From the NCBI RefSeq assembly GCF_027924905.1, contig NZ_AP027055.1, positions 1,612,001-1,676,000 on the forward strand: a DNA stretch of 64,000 nucleotides, given 5' to 3'. A model generated the notes under the pieces. That model was given only the letters and a program-made list of their open reading frames with translations. It did no database searches and had not been told where the DNA came from. This DNA is from Limnohabitans sp. INBF002 (GTDB taxonomy: Bacteria; Pseudomonadota; Gammaproteobacteria; Burkholderiales; Burkholderiaceae_C). Below are positions 51,465 through 60,620 of the stretch, piece by piece. The position numbers and the translations under genes were made by a program. Numbering within the stretch: position 1 is the stretch's first letter; each line of letters begins with the position of its first letter.

Positions 51465-53611
51465 AACCGCCCTGTCCAACTGTCAAACAACACCTTGGCC
51501 TTGCGCAACTGTCGGCGCACAAAACCCACACGCAGTTTGTGCAAACCACCATTCGCTTCTAAGGCTGCACGCTGTTCAACAATGCGATGCAACACTGCTT
51601 CACATGTGGTGTAGCCCTTTAAATCCCAATCCCAATAAATGGGGTAATGCAGCAGAGCCCCTGCTACCAGCTCATCCAAGGTCAAACGGCGCTGCCGTCT
51701 CTCAAACGCAGTGGCGTTTTCTGCGTAGTCTTCGGTGAGGCCCCAGCCTGCATAAAAAGGCTGGCCATACGTCACAACCTTTTTACCGCGTAGCAAAGCA
51801 TCAAACCCTGTCAACGATGTCATGGTGTGTACCTCATCGCTGGCTTCAATACAACTCACCACCGACACACCCGCCTCTACATGGTCTGCATACTCGCGTG
51901 CGGCCGCCAAGGCCACGCGCCCTTTGCGGTTGAGGCTCAACACATCTGGGTGTGGCTTGTACACAATGAACGCATCAGGCCGAGCCTGGCGAACAGCACG
52001 CAGCAAATCTAAGTTGGTCTGCACAGAGGTGCAGCCTAGGCCAATAGAGGCATCGGTTTCTACCTGCCCTGGTACCAGCACCACCAAACGCCCACGGCTT
52101 GGCCATTGCACAGTTTGTCGCGGCTCTAAGTTGTATTTGGTAATGCCGTGTTCAACGATGAACGCCCTCACCTGCTGCGCCCGCTGCACATCGTCTGACG
52201 TGAACTCTCGATTGGCCAGCAGGTGTTCTAAATCCGAAGGACGTGTGGCATCAAAGTAAATGCCGCGCTCATCCAGAACTAAAGACTGAGGACGAATGAG
52301 GTCGGAGCCCAAACCTACTGAGCGAACAAAGCCGTCTTCCAAATGGAGGAGTTTTAGTTGCTTGTCTTGCGCGAACACACAAAGCTCAGGGGGAGGACTA
52401 GCCCCCCAACAAACTAAAGTTTCTTTAGGTTGAGGTGAAAGCTTTTCTAAACCACTTACATTTGGAGCAAATTGCACCAGCTCACGATGCAAGCCAAGCA
52501 TGGGCTTTAGGTTAGCCGCCTTCCAGCGCCGAAAACCAACACCCAGTACACGCCCTTGGCGTTGCTCACCGTGCATGCGATTGGCCATCTCTTTTTGGCA
52601 TGCCAACCAATCGATCACATTCAAAATGCTGCCCCGCTGGTGCGTGACCGGATTGAGGTAACGGGTGTAGTGGATGTAAGCCGCCGCAAACAACTCGCGC
52701 ATCGATCGGTGGCGCGTGCGCCGCTCCCAAGCAGGTGAATCTTTGCAACGGTCATCCGTCACGCCCCAGCCTGCGTACCAAGGCACCCCAAAGCACACGA
52801 CAGGTTTGCCCGCCAGCAAGGCCTCAAAGCCCATGGTGCTGGTGACCACATACACCTTGTCCATGTGGCCGAGCAAGCTCATGGGGTTGACCGCATCGCG
52901 CAGCAACACGGTGCGATCATCAGGCTGCACCTGCGTCAAATAGCCGCCCTTGCGGCCTGAAGACACTTCGGGGTGCGTCTTCACAAAAATAGTAGCGTCT
53001 GGGTTTTCTGCCCTGGCCGCTGCAAACATGTCTGCGAAAGTTTGAGCCGACGCACCACCCAGCGACACGCTCATGTCACCCATCGTTTGATCAACCACCA
53101 ACACACGCTGCATCAACCCTTCATTGCTCGAGTTCCCCTCGTCATTGCGATCGAAGTGAAGCAATCTCAGATCAAAGTCTGCCGCGTGGTTGTATTTACT
53201 CAAACCTTTTACACGCAGCACGCGCAAGGCTTGATCTACCAGCACCTCATGGTCTGATAACACGTCATGGGAACTGGTCAGCAAAACCTCCAGCGCGCTG
53301 GGGCGGGAACAGTCGTAATAAATGCCTGCATGGTCCAGCACCAAGGCCAGTGCGGGGACAGCTTGGCCTGTGCCAAAGGAGCGTAAAAACCCATCCTCAA
53401 GGCAAGCCACCTGACTACTCCCGACCTTTGCGCACCACTTGGCAGATGCCATGCTGCGCTTTCTGCCCCAGCCCAGCCATGCGCCGTCTTGGCCTTTGCG
53501 CCATGGCCATGCGCTGGCGCGAGGCTGTTGGCCCAAAAACGAAGCCAACAAAGGCAAGCGCAGCAAGCCCATGCTCCAGAAGGGTAACCACCACTGACTG
53601 GCTTGTTTCAA
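51461..53611 (-). CDS. kpsC: KpsC-like capsule polysaccharide beta-Kdo transferase, two modules
   Basis: 716 residues with two homologous glycosyltransferase halves (~1-340 and ~370-690). Each ends in a nearly identical block: VTSTMGFEALLAGKPVVCFG then PWYAGWGVTDD (module 1), and MTSLTGFDALLRGKKVVTYG then PFYAGWGLTED (module 2). KpsC of E. coli builds the poly-Kdo linker that joins group 2 capsules to lipid. The second module also keeps FVYKPHPDVLS-like residues (IVYKPHPDV). Overlaps the upstream CgeB-like gene by 4 nt and the downstream hydrolase by 4 nt. Confidence 0.93.
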   Translation of the reverse strand: MKQASQWWLPFWSMGLLRLPLLASFLGQQPRASAWPWRKGQDGAWLGWGRKRSMASAKWCAKVGSSQVACLEDGFLRSFGTGQAVPALALVLDHAGIYYDCSRPSALEVLLTSSHDVLSDHEVLVDQALRVLRVKGLSKYNHAADFDLRLLHFDRNDEGNSSNEGLMQRVLVVDQTMGDMSVSLGGASAQTFADMFAAARAENPDATIFVKTHPEVSSGRKGGYLTQVQPDDRTVLLRDAVNPMSLLGHMDKVYVVTSTMGFEALLAGKPVVCFGVPWYAGWGVTDDRCKDSPAWERRTRHRSMRELFAAAYIHYTRYLNPVTHQRGSILNVIDWLACQKEMANRMHGEQRQGRVLGVGFRRWKAANLKPMLGLHRELVQFAPNVSGLEKLSPQPKETLVCWGASPPPELCVFAQDKQLKLLHLEDGFVRSVGLGSDLIRPQSLVLDERGIYFDATRPSDLEHLLANREFTSDDVQRAQQVRAFIVEHGITKYNLEPRQTVQWPSRGRLVVLVPGQVETDASIGLGCTSVQTNLDLLRAVRQARPDAFIVYKPHPDVLSLNRKGRVALAAAREYADHVEAGVSVVSCIEASDEVHTMTSLTGFDALLRGKKVVTYGQPFYAGWGLTEDYAENATAFERRQRRLTLDELVAGALLHYPIYWDWDLKGYTTCEAVLHRIVEQRAALEANGGLHKLRVGFVRRQLRKAKVLFDSWTGRL

Positions 53612-54588
53612 ATGCCAGCTACCTCAGCTATCTGTTGCAAACGGTGCTGCCATGTGTGGTGCTTGAGCACATAGTCGGCGCCCGCCAACGCACGGTCACG
53701 GTCGGCTTTGCTCAAACCGTCTTTGGCTATGCGCTGCATCAACTCGGCACACTCTTCTTGGTTGTGAACGGTGACCACATAGTCTTTAAAAAACCGGTCC
53801 ACCGAAGGCGACGGATTGGTCACAGCCAAACCACCACAGGCCACAATTTCGACCAAACGACGCGAAAACATGGTGGGCGAATCGTCTACCGTGTTCACGT
53901 TCAGGGACACCATGTGATGTCTGTAAATGTCGGCCGTTTGGGCGTAGGGCACGCTGTTACGAATTTCCAGCCAAGGCAATGCTGGATAGCGGTAATGGTC
54001 TGCCTTGCGGCCAGAGTTGCGGTCATACACCGTCAAACCTAGTGGCTGGGCTGCGGCAAACATCAAGTCTTGCCACTCGCGGCGGTTGTTATGAATGTGG
54101 TGGCTGTAGCTACCCACAAAGTTGGCACGGCGCAGACTGGGGGCCTGAGGCAGCGGGTGGTGAATGGCAGGCTGCACCGCAAAAGGCAGCACCCCCAACT
54201 TCACGCTTGAACCCAAGCGCTCGCGGTAGAGGGGAATGCAATTTTCATCAACGGTAAGCACGGTGTCGAACAGCGCCGCACTGTCAATGAAACGCTCAAA
54301 GTGCACACCGTCCTCTTTGTTCCAAAACACAGTGGGGATGCCCAAGTCACGGGCACGGGCAACCAAGTGACGCAACTTGCTGTTGTTACGGTTGGGATGG
54401 TCGGGGTAGGACGCGATGCCGAACTTCCACTTGTTTCGCCAACCATTCCAAGCAGACTCAACAAACAATACATCGGGCCGATACAACTGCAACGCAAAAT
54501 GCCTGCTAAAAGGCGTGAGGTGGAGGACCGAAGTTTGGAGAGCCAAAGCATTAGCCGTTAAATCATCTGAAACGAGCGCTATCTTCAA
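53608..54588 (-). CDS. CgeB-like glycosyltransferase
   Basis: 326 residues, a GT-B fold protein of the CgeB/DUF3880 type. Characteristic parts are PDVLFVESAWNGWRNKW (~37), IPTVFWNKEDGVHFERF (~84), a VLTVDENCIPLYRER segment, and MFSRRLVEIVACGGLAVT (~255), the sugar-nucleotide-binding Glu region. It probably adds a sugar in the capsule or glycan pathway. The ATG at 54588 is followed directly by MKIALVSDD. Overlaps the KpsC start by 4 nt. Confidence 0.88.
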   Translation of the reverse strand: MKIALVSDDLTANALALQTSVLHLTPFSRHFALQLYRPDVLFVESAWNGWRNKWKFGIASYPDHPNRNNSKLRHLVARARDLGIPTVFWNKEDGVHFERFIDSAALFDTVLTVDENCIPLYRERLGSSVKLGVLPFAVQPAIHHPLPQAPSLRRANFVGSYSHHIHNNRREWQDLMFAAAQPLGLTVYDRNSGRKADHYRYPALPWLEIRNSVPYAQTADIYRHHMVSLNVNTVDDSPTMFSRRLVEIVACGGLAVTNPSPSVDRFFKDYVVTVHNQEECAELMQRIAKDGLSKADRDRALAGADYVLKHHTWQHRLQQIAEVAGI

Positions 54589-54713
54589 ATTGAAACCATC
54601 AAATAGAATATTCTTAATTCACAATTTCTGTATCTTAGAGATTTTGCATCACTCTAATAAGGGCGGATTCAGAAGTCGACCTTTTAAAGAGTTAGTTTTT
54701 TAGCTGCGCGCTC

Positions 54714-55349
54714 CTAGACTGCTCTTCCGGGCAGGTCGAGAAATAACATCTCATACGGCGGATCGAGAAAAGCACCCCACGCTGGGGACTTCAGGAGTTT
54801 GTAATTAACCCCTCCCAACTTCTCAATAAATGTCTCATCGAAAATATTGATGTGACCTTTAGTCAGTATTTCTGGGCGCTCCTTCCATGGGGCTAACACA
54901 AAGACACGCTTCTTCGCGAGCGCCTGCAGTTTAAATATGAATTTCTCAGGATTCGGAACATGTTCGATGACGTGAGAGCAAGAGACGTAGTCAAAAATAC
55001 TATTAAGATCGTAGACATCATCCTTAATGTTTTCTTTGATATTTTCGCCAACAAAATCCATCAGCTTGTGATATCTGCTGATGATATCGAGTGTGCTAAG
55101 GTTTAGTTTGTAGTCAAGAGTCCAACTGCTATGCATGTCGGCGAGAAAATTAGCCGCAAACCCTGCGCCAGGTCCGACGTCCAGCCAAGAGTATTCAGTA
55201 AATCTTTTGTTTTCGGTTAATCGTTCCCAAATCATTGGGAGCATGGAAATCAGAAATGCATATGATTGCGCACCATTTTTAGAAAGAATTTCATTTGGAG
55301 TTTGGCCACCAAGCTGATCAGCTAAATCAGTTACAACAAGTCTTCGCAA
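54714..55349 (-). CDS. SAM-dependent methyltransferase with disturbed 5' end
   Basis: 211 residues from an unlikely TTG start. The class I methyltransferase core is visible: SWLDVGPGAGFAANFLAD (~55), FDYVSCSHVIEHVPNPEKFI (in part, ~118) and the KRVFVLAPWKERPE strand. Coding sequence continues upstream in frame to about 55425 (ELLNEKIELVDLIDSL...YKE) but meets TGA codons at 55427-55438 with no ATG. One alternative reading frame begins ATGAATGAGATAACT and would join this frame after a single indel. Either the gene carries a frameshift, or translation starts internally. It may methylate a sugar of the surface glycan. Confidence 0.7.
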   Translation of the reverse strand: MRRLVVTDLADQLGGQTPNEILSKNGAQSYAFLISMLPMIWERLTENKRFTEYSWLDVGPGAGFAANFLADMHSSWTLDYKLNLSTLDIISRYHKLMDFVGENIKENIKDDVYDLNSIFDYVSCSHVIEHVPNPEKFIFKLQALAKKRVFVLAPWKERPEILTKGHINIFDETFIEKLGGVNYKLLKSPAWGAFLDPPYEMLFLDLPGRAV

Positions 55350-55440
55350 CTCTTTGTAGAGATCAAAGCGCTCAGACGAGGAAAGGGAGTCAATTAAGTC
55401 GACTAATTCTATTTTTTCATTTAATAATTCTCAGTTATCT

Positions 55441-55765
55441 CATTCATGTTCTGCTTCTATTGCCATAAACCCCTCAATCCCCAAGTAACTTTTCGACTCA
55501 CCACAAAAAACAGTTAGATACAGGTTGATCCAGAGTTTTGTTGTGAGCGCTGTCAGTTTTGACCTCAATAGTCAGCCCCGTTAGTCAGGGTCACATAACA
55601 GGCACGCCTTACATAGCTAATATTTCTAGATGCATATACCGAACAGTTTACGGACTCGAAGAGACTTTGTAGCTTTCGCCTGATGACATCTTGGAAAAAA
55701 TTTAGCTAACATTATCTTTATTGAATACGCATTGGTCACTATTTATAAAGAAGCTAAAATATATT
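55441..55765. other. Intergenic region without a supported gene
   Basis: About 325 bp. The right part, next to the AT-rich glycosyltransferase gene, is AT-rich. I see no tRNA, no terminator with a T-run and no intact reading frame. It contains the possible disrupted start of the methyltransferase gene at its left edge. Confidence 0.5.
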
Positions 55766-58108
55766 TTAGCTAATTTTTTCTATTTTCAACTCAGTCATTT
55801 TCATCATCAACCTAGCACTTTCGTGAATATCACCAATTCTGGATTTAACAAAAAATGGTGGAGCAATTTTTAATCTATCAAGCTCACTTCCTTCTTCGCA
55901 CAAGGCCCATACTGGAGTCCCACTTCCTATGTAGTCACTTAACTTCGATGGCAAATAAGGGTTAATCCACTTTATATTCTTAGTCTCTGTATCATTAACC
56001 ACTAAAACATCAAAGGACTTCGAGACTGCCAAAAAGTCAAGATATGGAACTATTTCATTAACGAGCAGGTTATTATTAAATTTATGATCGACATTTACAG
56101 ACTCAGGGCTCGGAGTAAAGATATGGACCCTAATTATTTCTTTTATCTCATCCGACACGATAGCGAGTGATTTCATTAAATCACCAATACCACGGTTAAC
56201 ATAAAATGAACCGAAATATCCAATATTAAATTTTGATTTCTCTAGTGGATAATTAAAATTCGATAACCTATAAAATTTTTCGGGCAATGTTGGATGGCTT
56301 AACACTAAAGCTCTTTCCTCAACCCTACTTTTTAATCCATGATCAGACAGCATATTTAACATATAAGCTTTCTGAGACTCGTTAGTGAAAATAATCTGAT
56401 CAGAAAAAACATAAGGCAACATCTCACACCAATAAAAAAGACGAGCCTTGCCGTCAATCTTAAATACACTTTTTTCAATTGCGTTTGTGAAACCATTCAC
56501 GGCAAGCCAGGCACTATCCATATCTATGAGTCTTTCCTGGCCCTGAACATCAATGCGAAGAGGATCAGAAAACTCCGCAACCCATCTTAATTTCGGATAC
56601 TTTATTTTCAAAAGAGCGGCAGCAAAATGTGAGCCAGGCCACATTGACCTACTATAAACATCGGTGTATTTTTCAATATTTCTCTCAGCAGCAGTTACCG
56701 CTTTTTTACAAAAGTCTTCTATAGCTTTCCAGTTAGCGAAACTAGGGAACGCCTGAATTTCTTGGAAGTTACCAACATATGGCTTCACTAAATCCCAGAG
56801 ACTATCGTCTCGCTCCCGCACGCCTTTCATAGTATTTGAAATCACATCAACGGGCTTATTGTTTTGAATAATCCGCTTGGCACAGACTATTCCAGCAGTA
56901 TCTATGTATGGCGGAAAACAGTAAGAAATTACTAAAGTATTTGACTGTTTCTCGTTTACATACTGGAATGCCCTAGGGCTGATATCTAGTCGCTCTGCAA
57001 AGTCTTTAAATTTCACCCATTCACCGGGGTTTTCCAACAAGTATCTGTTTACAAAACCAAGCTGAGAGTTGACTTTACCAATTATGAAAGCCTTCATTTC
57101 ATCATTTGATACAATTTTTTCAAGCTCGACTACAACTTCCAAACGCTGCTTTACATTGAATTCAAATGATTTCGGTTGCCTAGAAACGGAGTTATCTTTT
57201 ACACGACGATAGTAAATCGCATCATTTTCTTTATTAACAATACTAAAGCAAGGCTTAAAAAGGGAAACTAGCTTTGTAAAATAGACTACATCTTCGCCAC
57301 TCTTGAGTTGATTGCTATATTGAATACTCTTTGCGATACCTGTTGGAACAAGCTTGCACGCATTTAACGTAATCGCTGAAGTTATGCTTTCGTACTTAAC
57401 TTGCCCATCTATCACAGCTTTATCAATTTGCTGGTTAATCGAGCTTTCAAAAAAACCAAAGTCGTTAAAGTCTTTAATATTAGAAATAACAATATCGCTG
57501 TGGATAGAGTGAGCGAGGAGTCCTTGCAAAAACCCCTTCGATACAAAATCGTCGTCGTCGATAAATGTAACAAACTTACGTGTCGCAAGTGAAAGCCCAT
57601 GATTCCTAGCGGCACCGGCTCCAACCAACTCGTTACGTGTTATCAATAGATTTATTTCAGGATTTTCGTTCTTGAATTTACTTAAAATATTTTCGGTGCC
57701 GTCATGCTCACCATTAAGTATAACAATAACTTCAAAGTCTTTTTTTGTAAGTGTTTGCAAAGCTAAACTATCCAGGCACTTTTTTATTGTGCCTGCACCC
57801 TTACAGCTGGGAATGATTACGCTTACGCCATTTTTGTAAAGGGCATCAAAAATTTCTGTCTCAATAAATGAAACTTGTTTATTTTTTATGTTTTCCTGCT
57901 TAAGCTCCTTCGTTTTTATTTCTGCTTCTATTTTCTTCAAGGGCATCACAGATTTCTGCTCATCAATTCGCCTCTCACACATACGGATATTTACCAAAAA
58001 GAGTGCTTCACCCATTTGGATTCCTAGGTGTTTATAAATTTTTAATGCAGCTGAGTAGTTGCCTTCACGGTATTTTTTTAATGCTAAAGCCACATGTGAA
58101 ATTTTCAT
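55766..58108 (-). CDS. Two-domain glycosyltransferase (GT2 plus GT-B-like), AT-rich
   Basis: 780 residues. A short TPR-like N-terminus (~1-40; YREGNYSAALKIYKHLG) is followed by a GT2/GT-A domain (~92-320). The latter shows VSVIIPSCKGAGTIKKCLDSL (in part), ARNHGLSLATRKFVTFIDDDD (in part; DxD at ~182-186) and SGEDVVYFTKL. A C-terminal GT-B-like half (~385-770) has LVISYCFPPYIDTAGIVCAKR (in part), WVAEFSDPLR, NIGYFGSFYVNRGIGDLM and LPSKLSDYIGSGTPVWALCEEG (in part). It should assemble the repeat unit of the surface polysaccharide. AT-rich codon use, unlike its neighbours, points to separate acquisition. Confidence 0.92.
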   Translation of the reverse strand: MKISHVALALKKYREGNYSAALKIYKHLGIQMGEALFLVNIRMCERRIDEQKSVMPLKKIEAEIKTKELKQENIKNKQVSFIETEIFDALYKNGVSVIIPSCKGAGTIKKCLDSLALQTLTKKDFEVIVILNGEHDGTENILSKFKNENPEINLLITRNELVGAGAARNHGLSLATRKFVTFIDDDDFVSKGFLQGLLAHSIHSDIVISNIKDFNDFGFFESSINQQIDKAVIDGQVKYESITSAITLNACKLVPTGIAKSIQYSNQLKSGEDVVYFTKLVSLFKPCFSIVNKENDAIYYRRVKDNSVSRQPKSFEFNVKQRLEVVVELEKIVSNDEMKAFIIGKVNSQLGFVNRYLLENPGEWVKFKDFAERLDISPRAFQYVNEKQSNTLVISYCFPPYIDTAGIVCAKRIIQNNKPVDVISNTMKGVRERDDSLWDLVKPYVGNFQEIQAFPSFANWKAIEDFCKKAVTAAERNIEKYTDVYSRSMWPGSHFAAALLKIKYPKLRWVAEFSDPLRIDVQGQERLIDMDSAWLAVNGFTNAIEKSVFKIDGKARLFYWCEMLPYVFSDQIIFTNESQKAYMLNMLSDHGLKSRVEERALVLSHPTLPEKFYRLSNFNYPLEKSKFNIGYFGSFYVNRGIGDLMKSLAIVSDEIKEIIRVHIFTPSPESVNVDHKFNNNLLVNEIVPYLDFLAVSKSFDVLVVNDTETKNIKWINPYLPSKLSDYIGSGTPVWALCEEGSELDRLKIAPPFFVKSRIGDIHESARLMMKMTELKIEKIS

Positions 58109-58199
58109 TTTTTATTTATAAGGATTTAGATTTTGACTTCTATTAGTTATTACTAGGTTTTATCCTAGATAGTATGTGTTGTACCTGTTTGTGACGGTC

Positions 58200-59465
58200 T
58201 TACAGAAGGCCGACTACATCAATAACTAGAGCGTGGCTGCGTATGCTGGCGACGGCTTGTACAAAGAGGCGGTGCTTGATGAGTACGCACACCACATCTG
58301 CGGTCGTGAGCGCGTCGTCCAGGCCACTGAATGAGAGCTTGGGAATAGCAAGCTTTTTTGGCAGCACTGCGATATTGGGCTCTACCGCAAGAACCTGGCA
58401 ACCGAATTGGGCAATATTCTGGATGATTTCTACGGCAGGGCTTTCGCGCAGATCGTCAATATCGGGCTTAAAGGCTAGCCCTAGGCATGCAACCTTGATA
58501 TCGGCCATGGTGCTGCCGGGCCTGCGGGCGAGTGCGTCGGCAATGGCTGCTTTTACTTTCCCCAACACCCATTCGGGCTTATGGTCGTTAACCTCGCGCG
58601 CGTTGCGAATGATGCGTGCTTCTTCGGGCGTGGTATCGACAATGAACCAAGGGTCCACGGCAATACAGTGCCCTCCCACACCCGCGCCGGGCTGCAGGAT
58701 GTTGACGCGTGGGTGCCGATTGGCCAGCTTAATCAGCTCCCACACGTTAATTTGCAGCTTGTCGCAGATCATGGACAGCTCGTTGGCAAAGGCAATGTTC
58801 ACGTCGCGGAAGCTGTTTTCGGTCAGCTTGCACATTTCGGCCGTTCGCGAGTTGGTGACGATGCACTCGCCTTCCACAAAAGTTTTGTAAAGGGCAATCG
58901 CCATGTCGCTGGCTTTGCGCGTCATGCCGCCGATGACTCGGTCGTTGCTGACCAGCTCTCGAACCACATGGCCAGGCAGCACACGCTCAGGGCAATAAGC
59001 CACTTGCACGTCAGCTTGCTCCCCCGCTTGTTGCGGAAAACTCAGGTCGGGTCGGGCGGCCGCCAACCAGTCGGCAAGCTGCTCTGTGGCACCCACGGGT
59101 GATGTGCTTTCTAGCACCACCAAGTCCCCTTTCTTCAGCACAGGTGCTATGCCATGCGCTGCAGCTTGTATGTAGCTGAGATCGGGCTTGTGCTCACCTT
59201 TGAATGGGGTGGGCACAGCAATCAAAAATGCGTCGGCTGGTTCTGGCTTCGTGGTGGCACGCAGATAGCCTTCGGTCACAGCTGCGTGCACCAATATGTC
59301 CAGATCGGGCTCCACGATGTGGATCTTGCCTTGATTGATGGTATCGACAGCGTGTTGATTGACGTCAACGCCAATGACTTTAAGTTTTCTAGATGCAAAC
59401 AGGGTGGCGGTAGGCAGGCCGATGTAGCCCAAGCCGATCATGGAGATGGTGGTAAAGGTATTCAT
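58200..59465 (-). CDS. wecC: UDP-N-acetyl-D-mannosamine dehydrogenase WecC
   Basis: 421 residues. It oxidises UDP-ManNAc to UDP-ManNAcA with NAD+. The N-terminal Rossmann motif is MIGLGYIGLPTATLFASR (~9-25), the catalytic-Cys block is GAGVGGHCIAVDPWF (~255-268), and the C-terminal half carries GLAFKPDIDDLRESPA. Length is normal. It follows wecB by 12 bp, so the two supply ManNAcA for the polysaccharide. Confidence 0.96.
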   Translation of the reverse strand: MNTFTTISMIGLGYIGLPTATLFASRKLKVIGVDVNQHAVDTINQGKIHIVEPDLDILVHAAVTEGYLRATTKPEPADAFLIAVPTPFKGEHKPDLSYIQAAAHGIAPVLKKGDLVVLESTSPVGATEQLADWLAAARPDLSFPQQAGEQADVQVAYCPERVLPGHVVRELVSNDRVIGGMTRKASDMAIALYKTFVEGECIVTNSRTAEMCKLTENSFRDVNIAFANELSMICDKLQINVWELIKLANRHPRVNILQPGAGVGGHCIAVDPWFIVDTTPEEARIIRNAREVNDHKPEWVLGKVKAAIADALARRPGSTMADIKVACLGLAFKPDIDDLRESPAVEIIQNIAQFGCQVLAVEPNIAVLPKKLAIPKLSFSGLDDALTTADVVCVLIKHRLFVQAVASIRSHALVIDVVGLL

Positions 59466-59477
59466 ATTTGGTGACTT

Positions 59478-60620
59478 TTATGCTGGTAGCAGCTGCCCTT
59501 GGGGCTGTGTGGCGAGCATTTGGGCAATGCGCTGTGAGGCTTGTCCATCGCCATAGGGGTTGTGTGCTCGTGCCATGCTTTGGTAGGCCACTAGGTCATT
59601 GAGCAATAGCTGGGCCATATCCACAATGCGCTTTGTGCCTGTGCCAACTAAGCGAACAGTGCCTGCGGCCACAGCCTCTGGCCGTTCGGTGGTGTCGCGC
59701 ATCACCAGCACGGGTTTGCCCAGAGATGGGGCCTCTTCTTGCACGCCGCCCGAATCCGTCAAGATCAGACTGCTGCGTTGCATGAGGTATACAAAAGGCA
59801 GGTAGTCTTGTGGCTCAAGTAGGTGCACATTGGGGCACTGACCTAATATGCGGTTGACGGGCTCTTGCACATTGGGGTTGAGGTGCACTGGGTAGACCAC
59901 TTGCACGTCGCCCCGCTGCGCCAGCTGGGCCAAGGCTTGGCAAATGTTTTCAAAGCCTTGGCCAAAGTTTTCGCGGCGGTGACCTGTGACCAGCAACATG
60001 CGCTTGGCACCGTCCAAAAAGTTGAACCTCTGCGCCATGCTGGTTTGCAAGGCAGTGTCTGTCTGCACCCGCTCCACCACTTGCAACAGGGCGTCGATCA
60101 CTGTGTTGCCCGTCACCGAAATGTTTTGGCTTTCAACACCTTCAGAAAGCAGGTTTTGGCGTGACTGCTCGGTGGGGGCAAAGTGCAGGTCAGCCAACGC
60201 GCCAGTGAGTCGGCGGTTCATTTCTTCAGGCCAGGGTGCATATTTGTTACCGGTGCGCAGCCCGGCTTCTACGTGGCCCACCTGCACCTTGGCGTAATAG
60301 GCCGCCATGCTGGCCCCTAGGGTGGTGGAGGTGTCGCCATGCACCAGCACCATGTCGGGCAACCATTGCTTGAACACATTGCGCAAACCCAACAGCACAT
60401 TGCTGGTGATGTCCGTGAGGTCTTGCCCGGGCTTCATGAGGTTGAGATCGAACTCGGGCTTGATGCCAAAGAGTTCGAGCACCTGGTCAAGCATTTGCCG
60501 ATGCTGTCCAGTCACACACACTCGCACGTCAATGCTGGGTGTGTTTTTTAGGGCTTTATAAACCGGAGCCATTTTGATGGCTTCGGGGCGTGTGCCGAAC
60601 ACCAAGAGAATTTTTTTCAT
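59478..60620 (-). CDS. wecB: UDP-N-acetylglucosamine 2-epimerase (non-hydrolysing) WecB
   Basis: 380 residues. It epimerises UDP-GlcNAc to UDP-ManNAc. The signature [17 protein letters not shown] (~8-24), [32 protein letters not shown] (in parts, ~93-122), and [29 protein letters not shown] (in parts, ~285-312) are all intact. The start overlaps the upstream methyltransferase-coiled-coil gene by 4 nt, so expression is coupled. Confidence 0.97.
   Translation of the reverse strand: MKKILLVFGTRPEAIKMAPVYKALKNTPSIDVRVCVTGQHRQMLDQVLELFGIKPEFDLNLMKPGQDLTDITSNVLLGLRNVFKQWLPDMVLVHGDTSTTLGASMAAYYAKVQVGHVEAGLRTGNKYAPWPEEMNRRLTGALADLHFAPTEQSRQNLLSEGVESQNISVTGNTVIDALLQVVERVQTDTALQTSMAQRFNFLDGAKRMLLVTGHRRENFGQGFENICQALAQLAQRGDVQVVYPVHLNPNVQEPVNRILGQCPNVHLLEPQDYLPFVYLMQRSSLILTDSGGVQEEAPSLGKPVLVMRDTTERPEAVAAGTVRLVGTGTKRIVDMAQLLLNDLVAYQSMARAHNPYGDGQASQRIAQMLATQPQGQLLPA

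Noticed and set aside
55500-55640. Possible insertion-sequence remnant in the gap near the methyltransferase
   Set aside because: No inverted-repeat ends and no readable transposase fragment could be supported.
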